Source: a virus. From it: a stretch of DNA of 21,394 bases. Position 1 is the first letter of the stretch. Each line of letters starts with the position of its first letter. The translations under genes and the position numbers were made by a program. The stretch lies in the IMG/VR virus record IMGVR_UViG_3300034019_000106, positions 1-21,394 of that record; one strand, 5' to 3'. Below are positions 12,959 to 20,018 of this stretch, in pieces. The notes under the pieces are model-generated. The model was not told where the DNA came from and searched no databases. It saw nothing but the letters and a program-made list of their open reading frames with translations.

Positions 12959-15784
12959 ATGGCAATTCGTTACCCCCTAGTCCTGAACGGCACTACCATT
13001 GAAGAGCTTCAACTCGCTGACTCTATCGACTTCACCTCAGCGTCTATCTCAGGAGACCTGACGTTCACGGGTACCGGCGCTAGGGTAAAGGCTAATTTCA
13101 GTGACCCTATCGCAACCAATCGCCTGCTGTTCCAAACCTCAACAGCTAACAGCACTACGCTTGTTGGGATCATGCCTAATGGCACTGGCAGCACTTCAGG
13201 TATCTATGGCGTCAACAGCTCGACGTTGACCAATGCTTCATATTTCGACCTGCGCGTGTCGGGTTCCGGTAACGATGTTCGTCTGACTTCCGACTACTAC
13301 GGTGCGGGCACGTACCTACCTATTACGTTCTACACAGGTGGCCTAGAACAAGTACGCATAACGGCGAACTCTGGTGCTCCGGCAGATTTCCAATTCAGCC
13401 AGTCCGGTACGCGGATAACGGGCGACTTCAGTAACGGCACTGCCGCTAACCGTGTGTTGTTCCAGACCTCTACCGCTAACAGCCCTACGGCTGTGGGTAT
13501 CATGCCCCGTGGAACGGGCACTACGTCTATCATCTACGGCACCAATAGCTCTACCCTTACCAACGCATCCTACTTTGATCTGCGGGTATCCGGCTCTGGT
13601 AACGACGTTCGCCTATCTGCTGACTACTACGGCGCGGGAACGTACCTGCCTATTACGTTCTACACGGGCGGTGCTGAACGAGTACGGATTGATACTGCGG
13701 GTAACATAGGGCAAGGCTTAACGAGCGTCACAACTACAGGGTTTACTGGCGGGTACATTGCAAAAAGCTCAACCGCTTTTGGGCCTCAGCTCGTTTATGA
13801 AAATGCAACAAATGATTCTAGCGGCCCTTACTATATTCTACAAAAGGGAAGAGCGGGTGCCATCGTTCAATCTGGCGACACTTTAGGAAATTTCCAGCTC
13901 CGTGGATTTGATGGCACTAATTTTATACGAGGCGCATCCATAGAAGCCGCAGTAGACGGCACCCCCGGCACTAACGACATGCCCGGAAGGTTGGTGTTCA
14001 GCACAACGGCTGATGGTGCTTCTACTCCTACGGAGCGGATGCGGATTGATAATGCGGGTAGGGTGGGTATTGGATCAACCTCGCTAGCTGGATATGGCGT
14101 GCGGTTATCCAGAACCATTACGGGAAGCACTTTTTCTTATGGTTATTTTATTGACTCAACTAACGACGCGACGGTTTCAAATACGTTTATCGGCTATGGG
14201 TCAAATTTGGCAACCGCTAATGCGGTAACAAATGTTCGTCAATACTCAGCGGCGCAAGCTACGTTTACAGGAGCGGTTACAAACCAATATGGTTTCTTTG
14301 CCGACTCCTCTCTCACAGGAGCCACCAACAACTACGGCTTCTACTCAAACATACCCTCCGGCACAGGGCGCTGGAATTTCTACGCTAACGGTACGGCTGA
14401 CAACTATTTTGCTGGCGCTGTTGGGGTTGGAGGTGTGCCTTATGCCGGGGCTTCCGTAGTTGTTTCAAAAAGCATCACAGGCTCAACCGCAGGTATTGGC
14501 ATAGCTGTTGACGGCACCGCACAATCTGATGTAACCAACTCATGCCAGTCGTTTTTATCGCAAGCCAAAACAGCAGCGGCGGTCTTTACTCTAGGTAACT
14601 ACTATGGTTTTAGAGCGCAACAAGCTTCTTTTGGGGCTGGATCAACGATTACAAATCAATACGGATTTGCCGCTGATAGCAGCTTAACAGGAGCCACCAA
14701 CAACTTCGGCTTCCACTCCAACATACCCTCCGGCTCAGGCCGCTACAACTTCTACGCGGCAGGCAATGCTAGTAACTACTTTGCGGGTAATGTCGGTATA
14801 GGCGGTGATGCTAGTGTTGCCTTGGAGACATTTGCCAATGCAACAAACTGGGTAAGGAATAACTCTGCGGCGGGCATCCCTATTTTTGCTGCTTATCGGT
14901 CAAACGGGACAATATCGTCCAAAACAGTCGTATCTTCTGGTGATGAGGCGGGGCGCTTTGACGTACGTGGATTTGACGGTACTAACTTCATTCAGCTTGC
15001 GCAAATTAACTTTCATGTTGATGGTACTCCCGGCACCAACGATATGCCGGGGCGCATTGTTTTCCAAACAACGGCTGATGGGGCGTCTAGCCCGACTGAA
15101 AGAATGCGGATAAGCAACGCGGGCAATGTGGGTATTGGGCAAACCTCGCCCGCGTCAAGACTGCATGTTCGACAGGATCAAGACGGCACCACTAGAACCA
15201 TTATTCAAAATAGGAATGGTTCAGGCACGCCATTGTCAGAACTAACCTTTATAACTAGCGCTTTTGATTTTTCAGATAATAGATACGCTTATATCCAGTC
15301 AGGCGGCGGCAGCAGCACATATCTTTCTTTTGGTACTTGTAATGCAAGTACACCCACTGAAAGGATGCAGATTGCAGCAAATGGTTATGTGGGAATAGGC
15401 ACTGCCCCCGCCGCCCCTTTCCATGTACAAACAGCAGTCACTTCAAGTACCGCTATTATAGCAAACACAGGGGGCACTGAATGCTTTTTTATTCTAAGAA
15501 ACTCAGTCACTACCTCTAACAACACTAGAATAGGTGCAATTAGCGCAGATTTGACCCTCACTACGGGCGGAACCGAAAGGGTGCGGGTTACGTCAACCGG
15601 AAATATCCACGGCACCTCTGGCACAACCGCTATGACAGACGGGTTCTTCTACATACCATCGGCTGCTGGCGCTCCGTCTGGTGTACCCACTGCTATCGCA
15701 GGTCGAGTACCGATGTATTATGACACCACTAACAACAATTTTTACGTTTATAATGGGGCTTGGAAGAAAGTTCTGTTGGCTTAA
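12959..15784 (+). CDS. Tail fibre protein, modular with duplicated blocks
   Basis: 941 aa, beta-rich, Gly/Asn/Thr-dominated, with repeated shaft phrases such as ERMRI-x-x-x-G-x-VGIG that are typical of phage fibres. Three pairs of internal duplicates cover much of its length (267-, 207- and 156-bp pairs; see the repeat entries). The C-terminal 50 residues contain AGRVPMYYDTTNNNFYVYNG, a common terminal knob of aquatic phage fibres. No S74 peptidase chaperone is present. It is the probable host-recognition protein. RBS AAGGA precedes the ATG. The fibre role is inferred from repeats and composition. Confidence 0.85.
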   Translation: MAIRYPLVLNGTTIEELQLADSIDFTSASISGDLTFTGTGARVKANFSDPIATNRLLFQTSTANSTTLVGIMPNGTGSTSGIYGVNSSTLTNASYFDLRVSGSGNDVRLTSDYYGAGTYLPITFYTGGLEQVRITANSGAPADFQFSQSGTRITGDFSNGTAANRVLFQTSTANSPTAVGIMPRGTGTTSIIYGTNSSTLTNASYFDLRVSGSGNDVRLSADYYGAGTYLPITFYTGGAERVRIDTAGNIGQGLTSVTTTGFTGGYIAKSSTAFGPQLVYENATNDSSGPYYILQKGRAGAIVQSGDTLGNFQLRGFDGTNFIRGASIEAAVDGTPGTNDMPGRLVFSTTADGASTPTERMRIDNAGRVGIGSTSLAGYGVRLSRTITGSTFSYGYFIDSTNDATVSNTFIGYGSNLATANAVTNVRQYSAAQATFTGAVTNQYGFFADSSLTGATNNYGFYSNIPSGTGRWNFYANGTADNYFAGAVGVGGVPYAGASVVVSKSITGSTAGIGIAVDGTAQSDVTNSCQSFLSQAKTAAAVFTLGNYYGFRAQQASFGAGSTITNQYGFAADSSLTGATNNFGFHSNIPSGSGRYNFYAAGNASNYFAGNVGIGGDASVALETFANATNWVRNNSAAGIPIFAAYRSNGTISSKTVVSSGDEAGRFDVRGFDGTNFIQLAQINFHVDGTPGTNDMPGRIVFQTTADGASSPTERMRISNAGNVGIGQTSPASRLHVRQDQDGTTRTIIQNRNGSGTPLSELTFITSAFDFSDNRYAYIQSGGGSSTYLSFGTCNASTPTERMQIAANGYVGIGTAPAAPFHVQTAVTSSTAIIANTGGTECFFILRNSVTTSNNTRIGAISADLTLTTGGTERVRVTSTGNIHGTSGTTAMTDGFFYIPSAAGAPSGVPTAIAGRVPMYYDTTNNNFYVYNGAWKKVLLA
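13094..13360 (+). repeat. Fibre duplication A, copy 1 (copy 2 at 13424-13690)
   Basis: Two 267-bp in-frame copies exactly 330 bases apart. Both encode Phe-Ser, then LLFQTSTANS or VLFQTSTANS, then NSSTLTNASYFDLRVSGSGND and YYGAGTYLPITFYTGG. Many differences are silent, so the duplication is old but the protein is held constant. Confidence 0.9.
13877..14083 (+). repeat. Fibre duplication B, copy 1 (copy 2 at 14942-15148)
   Basis: Two copies of exactly 207 bp (69 residues). Both encode RGFDGTNFI, VDGTPGTNDMPGR, TTADGAS-x-PTERMRI and VGIG; the residues between these vary. Confidence 0.9.
14279..14434 (+). repeat. Fibre duplication C, copy 1 (copy 2 at 14651-14806)
   Basis: Two copies of exactly 156 bp (52 residues). 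Both encode TNQYGF, ADSSLTGATNN, GF-x-SNIPSG, then NYFAG and a VG-GG end. The stretch encoding LTGATNN and NIPSG is close to identical at the DNA level. Confidence 0.9.
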
Positions 15785-15802
15785 TCAACTTAGGAAACAC
15801 AA

Positions 15803-16150
15803 ATGGCAATAGCAATCGAATGGATCATCACCCGTCTGGAAGTCGTAAACAAAGACGGCCTTAACAATGTCGCTATCCAAGCATGCTTCGATGTCAAAGG
15901 GTCAGATGGAGACCTACAAGGGTTTACGCAAAGCGATGTATCTTTTGGCAATCCTGATCCTTCTGCCTTTACACCTATTGAGCAGGTGACGAAGGAGCAG
16001 GCGGTTGCGTGGACAAAGAAGGCTCTGGGTGATAGAGTAAAGGAGTTCGAGGATCGCGTTATCGAGCAAATTGAAAGACAGCGCACCCCGCAACCGCAAT
16101 CAATCGTCCTACCATGGATGCCAACCAACGAATCTGAAAAGGTCGCATAA
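15803..16150 (+). CDS. Small conserved phage protein downstream of the fibre
   Basis: 115 aa, starting MAIAIEWIITRLEVVNKDGLN with a beta-hairpin pattern, then a Gly/Asp loop and a charged helix (KEQAVAWTKKALGDRVKEFED) ending in a Pro-rich tail with LPWMP. I recall similar proteins as unnamed tail-module proteins of phages. RBS TAGGAAAC lies upstream. The stop overlaps the next start (TAATG), so it is translated with the 51-aa gene that follows. A tail assembly or minor tail role is inferred from position only. Confidence 0.65.
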   Translation: MAIAIEWIITRLEVVNKDGLNNVAIQACFDVKGSDGDLQGFTQSDVSFGNPDPSAFTPIEQVTKEQAVAWTKKALGDRVKEFEDRVIEQIERQRTPQPQSIVLPWMPTNESEKVA

Positions 16151-16305
16151 TGAAAGAAATCTCTCTGTTCCTTACCGTCGATGAAGTCAACGCTATTCTG
16201 GCTGTGCTGGGCGATCTGCCTACCAAGTCAGGAGCATTCCCTCTGGTCTTAAAGATCAAGGAGCAGGCTGAAGAGCAGGTAAAGTCTGACGAAAGCGAAG
16301 CGTAA
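16150..16305 (+). CDS. Small helical phage protein
   Basis: 51 aa, MKEISLFLTVDEVNAILAVLGDLP then a helix to the C-terminus rich in Glu and Lys. The pattern (short strand, then Asn-x-Ile-Leu-x-x-Leu-Gly-x-Leu-Pro, then Ile-Lys-x-Gln-Ala) is familiar as a very small phage protein accompanying genes like the preceding one. The start is fixed by the TAATG overlap. Function unknown. Confidence 0.7.
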   Translation: MKEISLFLTVDEVNAILAVLGDLPTKSGAFPLVLKIKEQAEEQVKSDESEA

Positions 16306-16316
16306 GGAGTAACGAG

Positions 16317-16688
16317 ATGGCCTTTGGCTTAAGTTCTAAGTCCTTGAAACGCCTTGGAGGGGTGCACCCTGACTTGGTGAAAGTCGTCAAACGCGCTATT
16401 GAGATCACACCTATTGATTTCGTAGTGATTGAAGGCTTACGGACGAAAGAGCGCCAGCAATATCTGGTAGCCAAAGGCGCATCCAAAACCATGAACTCCT
16501 ACCATCTCACAGGCCATGCAGTAGACATAGCGCCACTCGTAGATGGGCAGGCAAGTTGGGATTGGAAGTATTACAGAGAACTAGCCCCTGCGATGAAGCA
16601 GGCGGCTAAAGAATTGGACGTAGATATTACTTGGGGCGGGGATTGGAAGAAATTCCCCGATGGCCCGCATTGGCAGATACCGAGATGA
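16317..16688 (+). CDS. Endolysin, M15-family zinc peptidase
   Basis: 123 aa. SYHLTGHAVDIAP (61-73) supplies H63 and D70 of the M15 S-x-H-x-x-G-x-A-x-D motif. DGPHWQ (115-120) supplies D115 and H118. The H-to-D spacing of 7 and the D-x-x-H pair match T5 endolysin (H66, D73, D130, H133), with H63, D70 and H118 as zinc ligands and D115 as catalytic base. The family cuts L-Ala-D-Glu or cross-link peptide bonds in peptidoglycan. No signal peptide is present, so it needs the holin encoded next, whose start overlaps its stop (ATGA). RBS AAGGAG upstream. At 123 aa it is compact, with no separate wall-binding domain. Confidence 0.9.
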   Translation: MAFGLSSKSLKRLGGVHPDLVKVVKRAIEITPIDFVVIEGLRTKERQQYLVAKGASKTMNSYHLTGHAVDIAPLVDGQASWDWKYYRELAPAMKQAAKELDVDITWGGDWKKFPDGPHWQIPR

Positions 16689-16870
16689 AACTGAACTCCT
16701 TCACGCAATGGCTTCTTGATCGACTGCAAGAAAAGACCTCGTGGTACGCCATCATAGGGTTTCTAGCCTCAGTGAATATCCATTTCAACTCTGAGCTTAC
16801 TCAGAGTATCGTAGAGCTGGCAGCAGCCACCGCTAGTGTTGTAGCGTTCGTTACCAAAGAGAAGAAATAA
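16685..16870 (+). CDS. Putative holin
   Basis: 61 aa from ATG 16685, overlapping the endolysin stop by ATGA. A longer in-frame start at 16631 lies inside the endolysin gene and is rejected. The sequence has a basic/amphipathic N-terminus, a hydrophobic stretch at about 20-33 (YAIIGFLASVNIHF), a short polar turn, a second at about 42-56 (IVELAAATASVVAFV), and a basic C-terminus KEKK. Two weak membrane helices plus a charged tail and adjacency to the endolysin fit a small holin that permeabilises the inner membrane. Confidence 0.7.
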   Translation: MKLNSFTQWLLDRLQEKTSWYAIIGFLASVNIHFNSELTQSIVELAAATASVVAFVTKEKK

Positions 16871-16871
16871 G

Positions 16872-17339
16872 ATGCCTAGTACCTATTCTCCCAATTTACG
16901 CTTAGAGCTTATTGGTTCCGGTGAACAGCAGAACGTCTGGGGTAACTCTACCAACAACAACCTCGGCACGCTGATAGAGAATGCTATCTCCGGTTACATT
17001 GAAATCCGTATGCCAGATTCTGACTACACTTTATCCGCGTTGGACGGTGCAAATGATGAAGCGCGTTCTATGTCGATATGGCTTACACCGTTTTTTACGC
17101 TTACCGCACCCAGAAATCTGATCGCCCCGGCAGTGCCCAAAGTATACATCATAGCGAATGCTACTGACGGCGGTTTTGCTGTAGGCATATCATCTGGTGG
17201 TGGATCACTAGGCGTTTACATACCCAACGGCACCACTCGGGTTGTCTTTTGCAATGGGGTAGATTTCTTCTACGCAGGAGCATACGAGCTTGAGGTTTTG
17301 ACTCGCGCTGGGACTATTGCCGAAGTCGGACTTAAGTAA
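16872..17339 (+). CDS. Fibre-like or tail protein with NLRLELIGSGE start
   Basis: 155 aa. The N-terminal phrase MPSTYSPNLRLELIGSGEQQ followed by NVWGNSTNNNLGTLIENAISGYI is one I recognise from tail fibre-like phage proteins, where it may bind the tail. A beta-rich C-terminal part follows, with no catalytic motif. It begins 1 base after the holin stop. Compared with full fibres it is short, so it is either a compact accessory fibre or a fibre-base protein that recruits others. The function is an inference. Confidence 0.65.
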   Translation: MPSTYSPNLRLELIGSGEQQNVWGNSTNNNLGTLIENAISGYIEIRMPDSDYTLSALDGANDEARSMSIWLTPFFTLTAPRNLIAPAVPKVYIIANATDGGFAVGISSGGGSLGVYIPNGTTRVVFCNGVDFFYAGAYELEVLTRAGTIAEVGLK

Positions 17340-17350
17340 GAGGTTACAAC

Positions 17351-19702
17351 ATGCCCTTACAAGCACTTCAGTTCAGACCCGGAGTCAGTCGAGAATCTAC
17401 CAGCTATTCCAACGAAGGGGCGTACTACGCCTGCGACAAAATTCGGTTTCGCTCAGGCTTCCCAGAGAAAATCGGCGGCTGGGTACAGCAAGGTGCACCA
17501 TTTGACGGCGCTTGTCGGCACACGGTTGAGTGGATAGGACGGCGTGACTTTTTACTTCTTGGCGTAGGCACAAACCAAAAATACTACATATACAGTGGCG
17601 GGATTTTCTATAACATAACACCTATTCGTGCGACCTACACACTGGGGGCGAACCCTTTTCTACCTATTTACTCTACGCTGTCTGCAAGTATTTCTGACAG
17701 CGCTACTACCATTCCAGTTACAAGTGGTACCTCTTTCACCCGTGTAACACCCTACGTCATCAGAATTGATGCTGAGGAAATCTATGTAGCCAATGCTAGC
17801 GGCAACAGCCTGTACAACTGTGTCAGAGGCTATAATGGCACAACGGCGGCGGCGCATTCTTCAGGCGTTACAGTCGCAAGTTCTTGGGTGGTTGTAGCGA
17901 GCACCGCAAATGGCGCAGAATTGGGTGATTGGGTAACTTTTAGCGGCGCTACGACCTTTTCCACCTATACACTGGCGCAGCTTAATAACGAAGTCCGTAT
18001 CGGTGCCACCGACCTAAACTACATAGCCTTTGACATAAACACCCTGAGCACTTCAGCCACTGCGGGGGGTGGCAGTTCGGTTGTTGCAGAGTATCAGATT
18101 CATGCTGGCGCAGCATATTCTATTTTGGGTGCGGGTTGGGGTGCTGGCCCTTGGCAGTCATTAGCCTATGGTACAGCTTTCTCTACATTAACTGCTACGG
18201 TCAATAGCAGCGCGACGACACTCGCTGTTGCTAGCACTGCGTCTTTTTCTGCCTCTGGGTACCTGATGGTGGACGCGGAATTGATGGCTTATACATTAGC
18301 CTCCCCCACTTCACTTACTGTTGTGCGGAGCGCTACAAATGCTAAAGGGCACATGGTAGGTGCCTCAGTCTATGACGTTGTGTACACAGCGGTAGGCAGA
18401 GCGTGGAATACTGCTTACACTTCCGCCCTATCCTCAGCGACTGTACGGCTCTGGAGTGGTGACACCTTTGGACAAGACCTTGTTTACAACTACGTTAACG
18501 GCCCTATTTACTACTGGGACGCAGTGGCTAACATGTCTGTTACAGGTATTGTCCTAGCCCCCGGAGTCGATATACTAGACCTCGCTGGTGCTGATGGCTA
18601 CGCGCCCACTGTCGCGATCAGGGTTTTGGTGACTGACGAACGGTACATAGTCGCGCTAGGTTCGCCCGATACCGCTACAGCGGGGACTACCCTTCAAGAC
18701 CCACTTATGGTTAGTTGGTGCAGTCAAGAACGCCCTGACATCTGGAACCCTGCTGACATCACTAATACAGCGGGCAATCAGCGCTTGACGTATGGAAGCA
18801 GAATAATCACTTCCGAAAAGACGCGACAAGAGACCCTGATCTGGACAGACTCCGCGTTGTACTCTATGCGCTATTTGGGGCCGCCCTACATCTTCGGGTT
18901 CAGCGTAATGTCTAGCGCGGTCTCCATTGCATCTATGAATGCGGTGGCTACGGCGAATGGTGTAACCTACTGGATGGGGTTGGATAAGTTCTATGTGTAC
19001 ACCGGACAGGTAGACACACTGCCTTGCTCACTGCGGCAGTACATATTCGAGGACATCAACAACAATCAGCTAGATCAAGTCTACGCTGGTACCAACGAGC
19101 GCTACAATGAAGTCTGGTGGTGTTACCCTTCGCTTGATGCCCTGAATAATGACCGCTACATAGTATACAACTACCTAGAAAGACTGTGGTACTACGGCAC
19201 TATGCCTCGCACTTCTTGGTACGACTCACATATTAGAACCTATCCTGTCACTACCACTTACGACCTCACTACGGAAACGGGGCGCATGTTCTATCAAGAA
19301 TACGGTGCAGATGATGGCTCAACTAACCCACCTAGCCCAGTCAATGCGTATATTGAGAGTGCAGACTTTGATCTTGGTGACGGCGGAAATCAGTTCTCGT
19401 TTGTAAAGCGCATCATCCCCGACGTAGATTTTATCGGCTCGAACAACACCACGCCATCTGTAACCATGACGTTGCAGGCTAGAAACTTTCCGGGCGTGGG
19501 GGTGATTACCAGTCCGATGCAGGATGCCAGCGCGGGTGTACTAGGGGCTAAGGTATCTACACAGGTATACAACTACACTACTCAGTCATGGATAAGGCTA
19601 AGAGGCAGGCAGGTCATATTCCGCGTAGAGAGCAATCAGCTCGGGGTGCAGTGGCAGCTAGGCACACCACGCCTTGAAATCCAGCCCGACGGCAAACGGT
19701 AA
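17351..19702 (+). CDS. Nozzle-like / tail tubular structural protein
   Basis: 783 aa, Tyr/Trp/Thr-rich beta protein beginning LQALQFRPGVSRESTSYSNE, then GAYYACDKIRFRSGFPEKIGGW and a blade-like DFLLLGVGTNQKYYIYSGG. These repeated blade phrases suggest a beta-propeller, as in P22 gp10 and SU10-type nozzle proteins. Two inserted modules of a common phage repeat occur at residues 109-176 and 279-343. The second half carries CSQERPDIWNP, GVTYWMGLDKFYVYTG and ERYNEVWWCYPS, a pattern I recall from such proteins. It likely forms the tail nozzle below the adaptor. The sequence-level family is fairly clear to me, while the structural role is inferred. Confidence 0.75.
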   Translation: MPLQALQFRPGVSRESTSYSNEGAYYACDKIRFRSGFPEKIGGWVQQGAPFDGACRHTVEWIGRRDFLLLGVGTNQKYYIYSGGIFYNITPIRATYTLGANPFLPIYSTLSASISDSATTIPVTSGTSFTRVTPYVIRIDAEEIYVANASGNSLYNCVRGYNGTTAAAHSSGVTVASSWVVVASTANGAELGDWVTFSGATTFSTYTLAQLNNEVRIGATDLNYIAFDINTLSTSATAGGGSSVVAEYQIHAGAAYSILGAGWGAGPWQSLAYGTAFSTLTATVNSSATTLAVASTASFSASGYLMVDAELMAYTLASPTSLTVVRSATNAKGHMVGASVYDVVYTAVGRAWNTAYTSALSSATVRLWSGDTFGQDLVYNYVNGPIYYWDAVANMSVTGIVLAPGVDILDLAGADGYAPTVAIRVLVTDERYIVALGSPDTATAGTTLQDPLMVSWCSQERPDIWNPADITNTAGNQRLTYGSRIITSEKTRQETLIWTDSALYSMRYLGPPYIFGFSVMSSAVSIASMNAVATANGVTYWMGLDKFYVYTGQVDTLPCSLRQYIFEDINNNQLDQVYAGTNERYNEVWWCYPSLDALNNDRYIVYNYLERLWYYGTMPRTSWYDSHIRTYPVTTTYDLTTETGRMFYQEYGADDGSTNPPSPVNAYIESADFDLGDGGNQFSFVKRIIPDVDFIGSNNTTPSVTMTLQARNFPGVGVITSPMQDASAGVLGAKVSTQVYNYTTQSWIRLRGRQVIFRVESNQLGVQWQLGTPRLEIQPDGKR

Positions 19703-20010
19703 TGGCTAACAAAAACAACGTCCCTTCTCCGGTACTACCCATACCTCCGATTGAGTACGACGTTCGGTACATGCAGGCCCTCGTCAGAACCCTCACCTAC
19801 TTCATGCAGCAGCAGGACAATCCGGGCCTCATTCGTGGTGTGTCCATAGAGCTAGGTAATTCTATAGCCCCCGATCCTGATGTAGTAATAGACACCCTCG
19901 CGTACAATTCAAACGTCGTAAAGATCACTATTGCAGCACTACCAACAAGCGCCACAGGTCTTGATCCGGGCCAGATTTGGAATGACTCAGGCACTTTGAA
20001 AATAGTCTAG
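19702..20010 (+). CDS. Small conserved phage protein with SATGL-type C-terminus
   Basis: 102 aa, with a Pro-rich start (PSPVLPIPPIEYDVRYMQAL), a helix LVRTLTYFMQQQDNP, and a C-terminal ALPTSATGLDPGQIWNDSG then TLKIV. The last phrase is one I recall from many phage structural and fibre-associated proteins. The start overlaps the nozzle-like gene's stop (TAATG), so the two are co-translated and may interact. No enzyme motif. Function unknown; tail or injection accessory is likely. Confidence 0.7.
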   Translation: MANKNNVPSPVLPIPPIEYDVRYMQALVRTLTYFMQQQDNPGLIRGVSIELGNSIAPDPDVVIDTLAYNSNVVKITIAALPTSATGLDPGQIWNDSGTLKIV

Positions 20011-20018
20011 GAACACAC

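Noticed and set aside
12959-15784. Diversity-generating retroelement target in the tail fibre
   Set aside because: The duplicated blocks show silent and scattered changes rather than adenine-specific substitutions, and no reverse transcriptase or template repeat is visible in the window.
16631-16684. Earlier ATG for the holin
   Set aside because: It would lie inside the endolysin catalytic region; the ATGA overlap at 16685 gives a standard holin-size protein.
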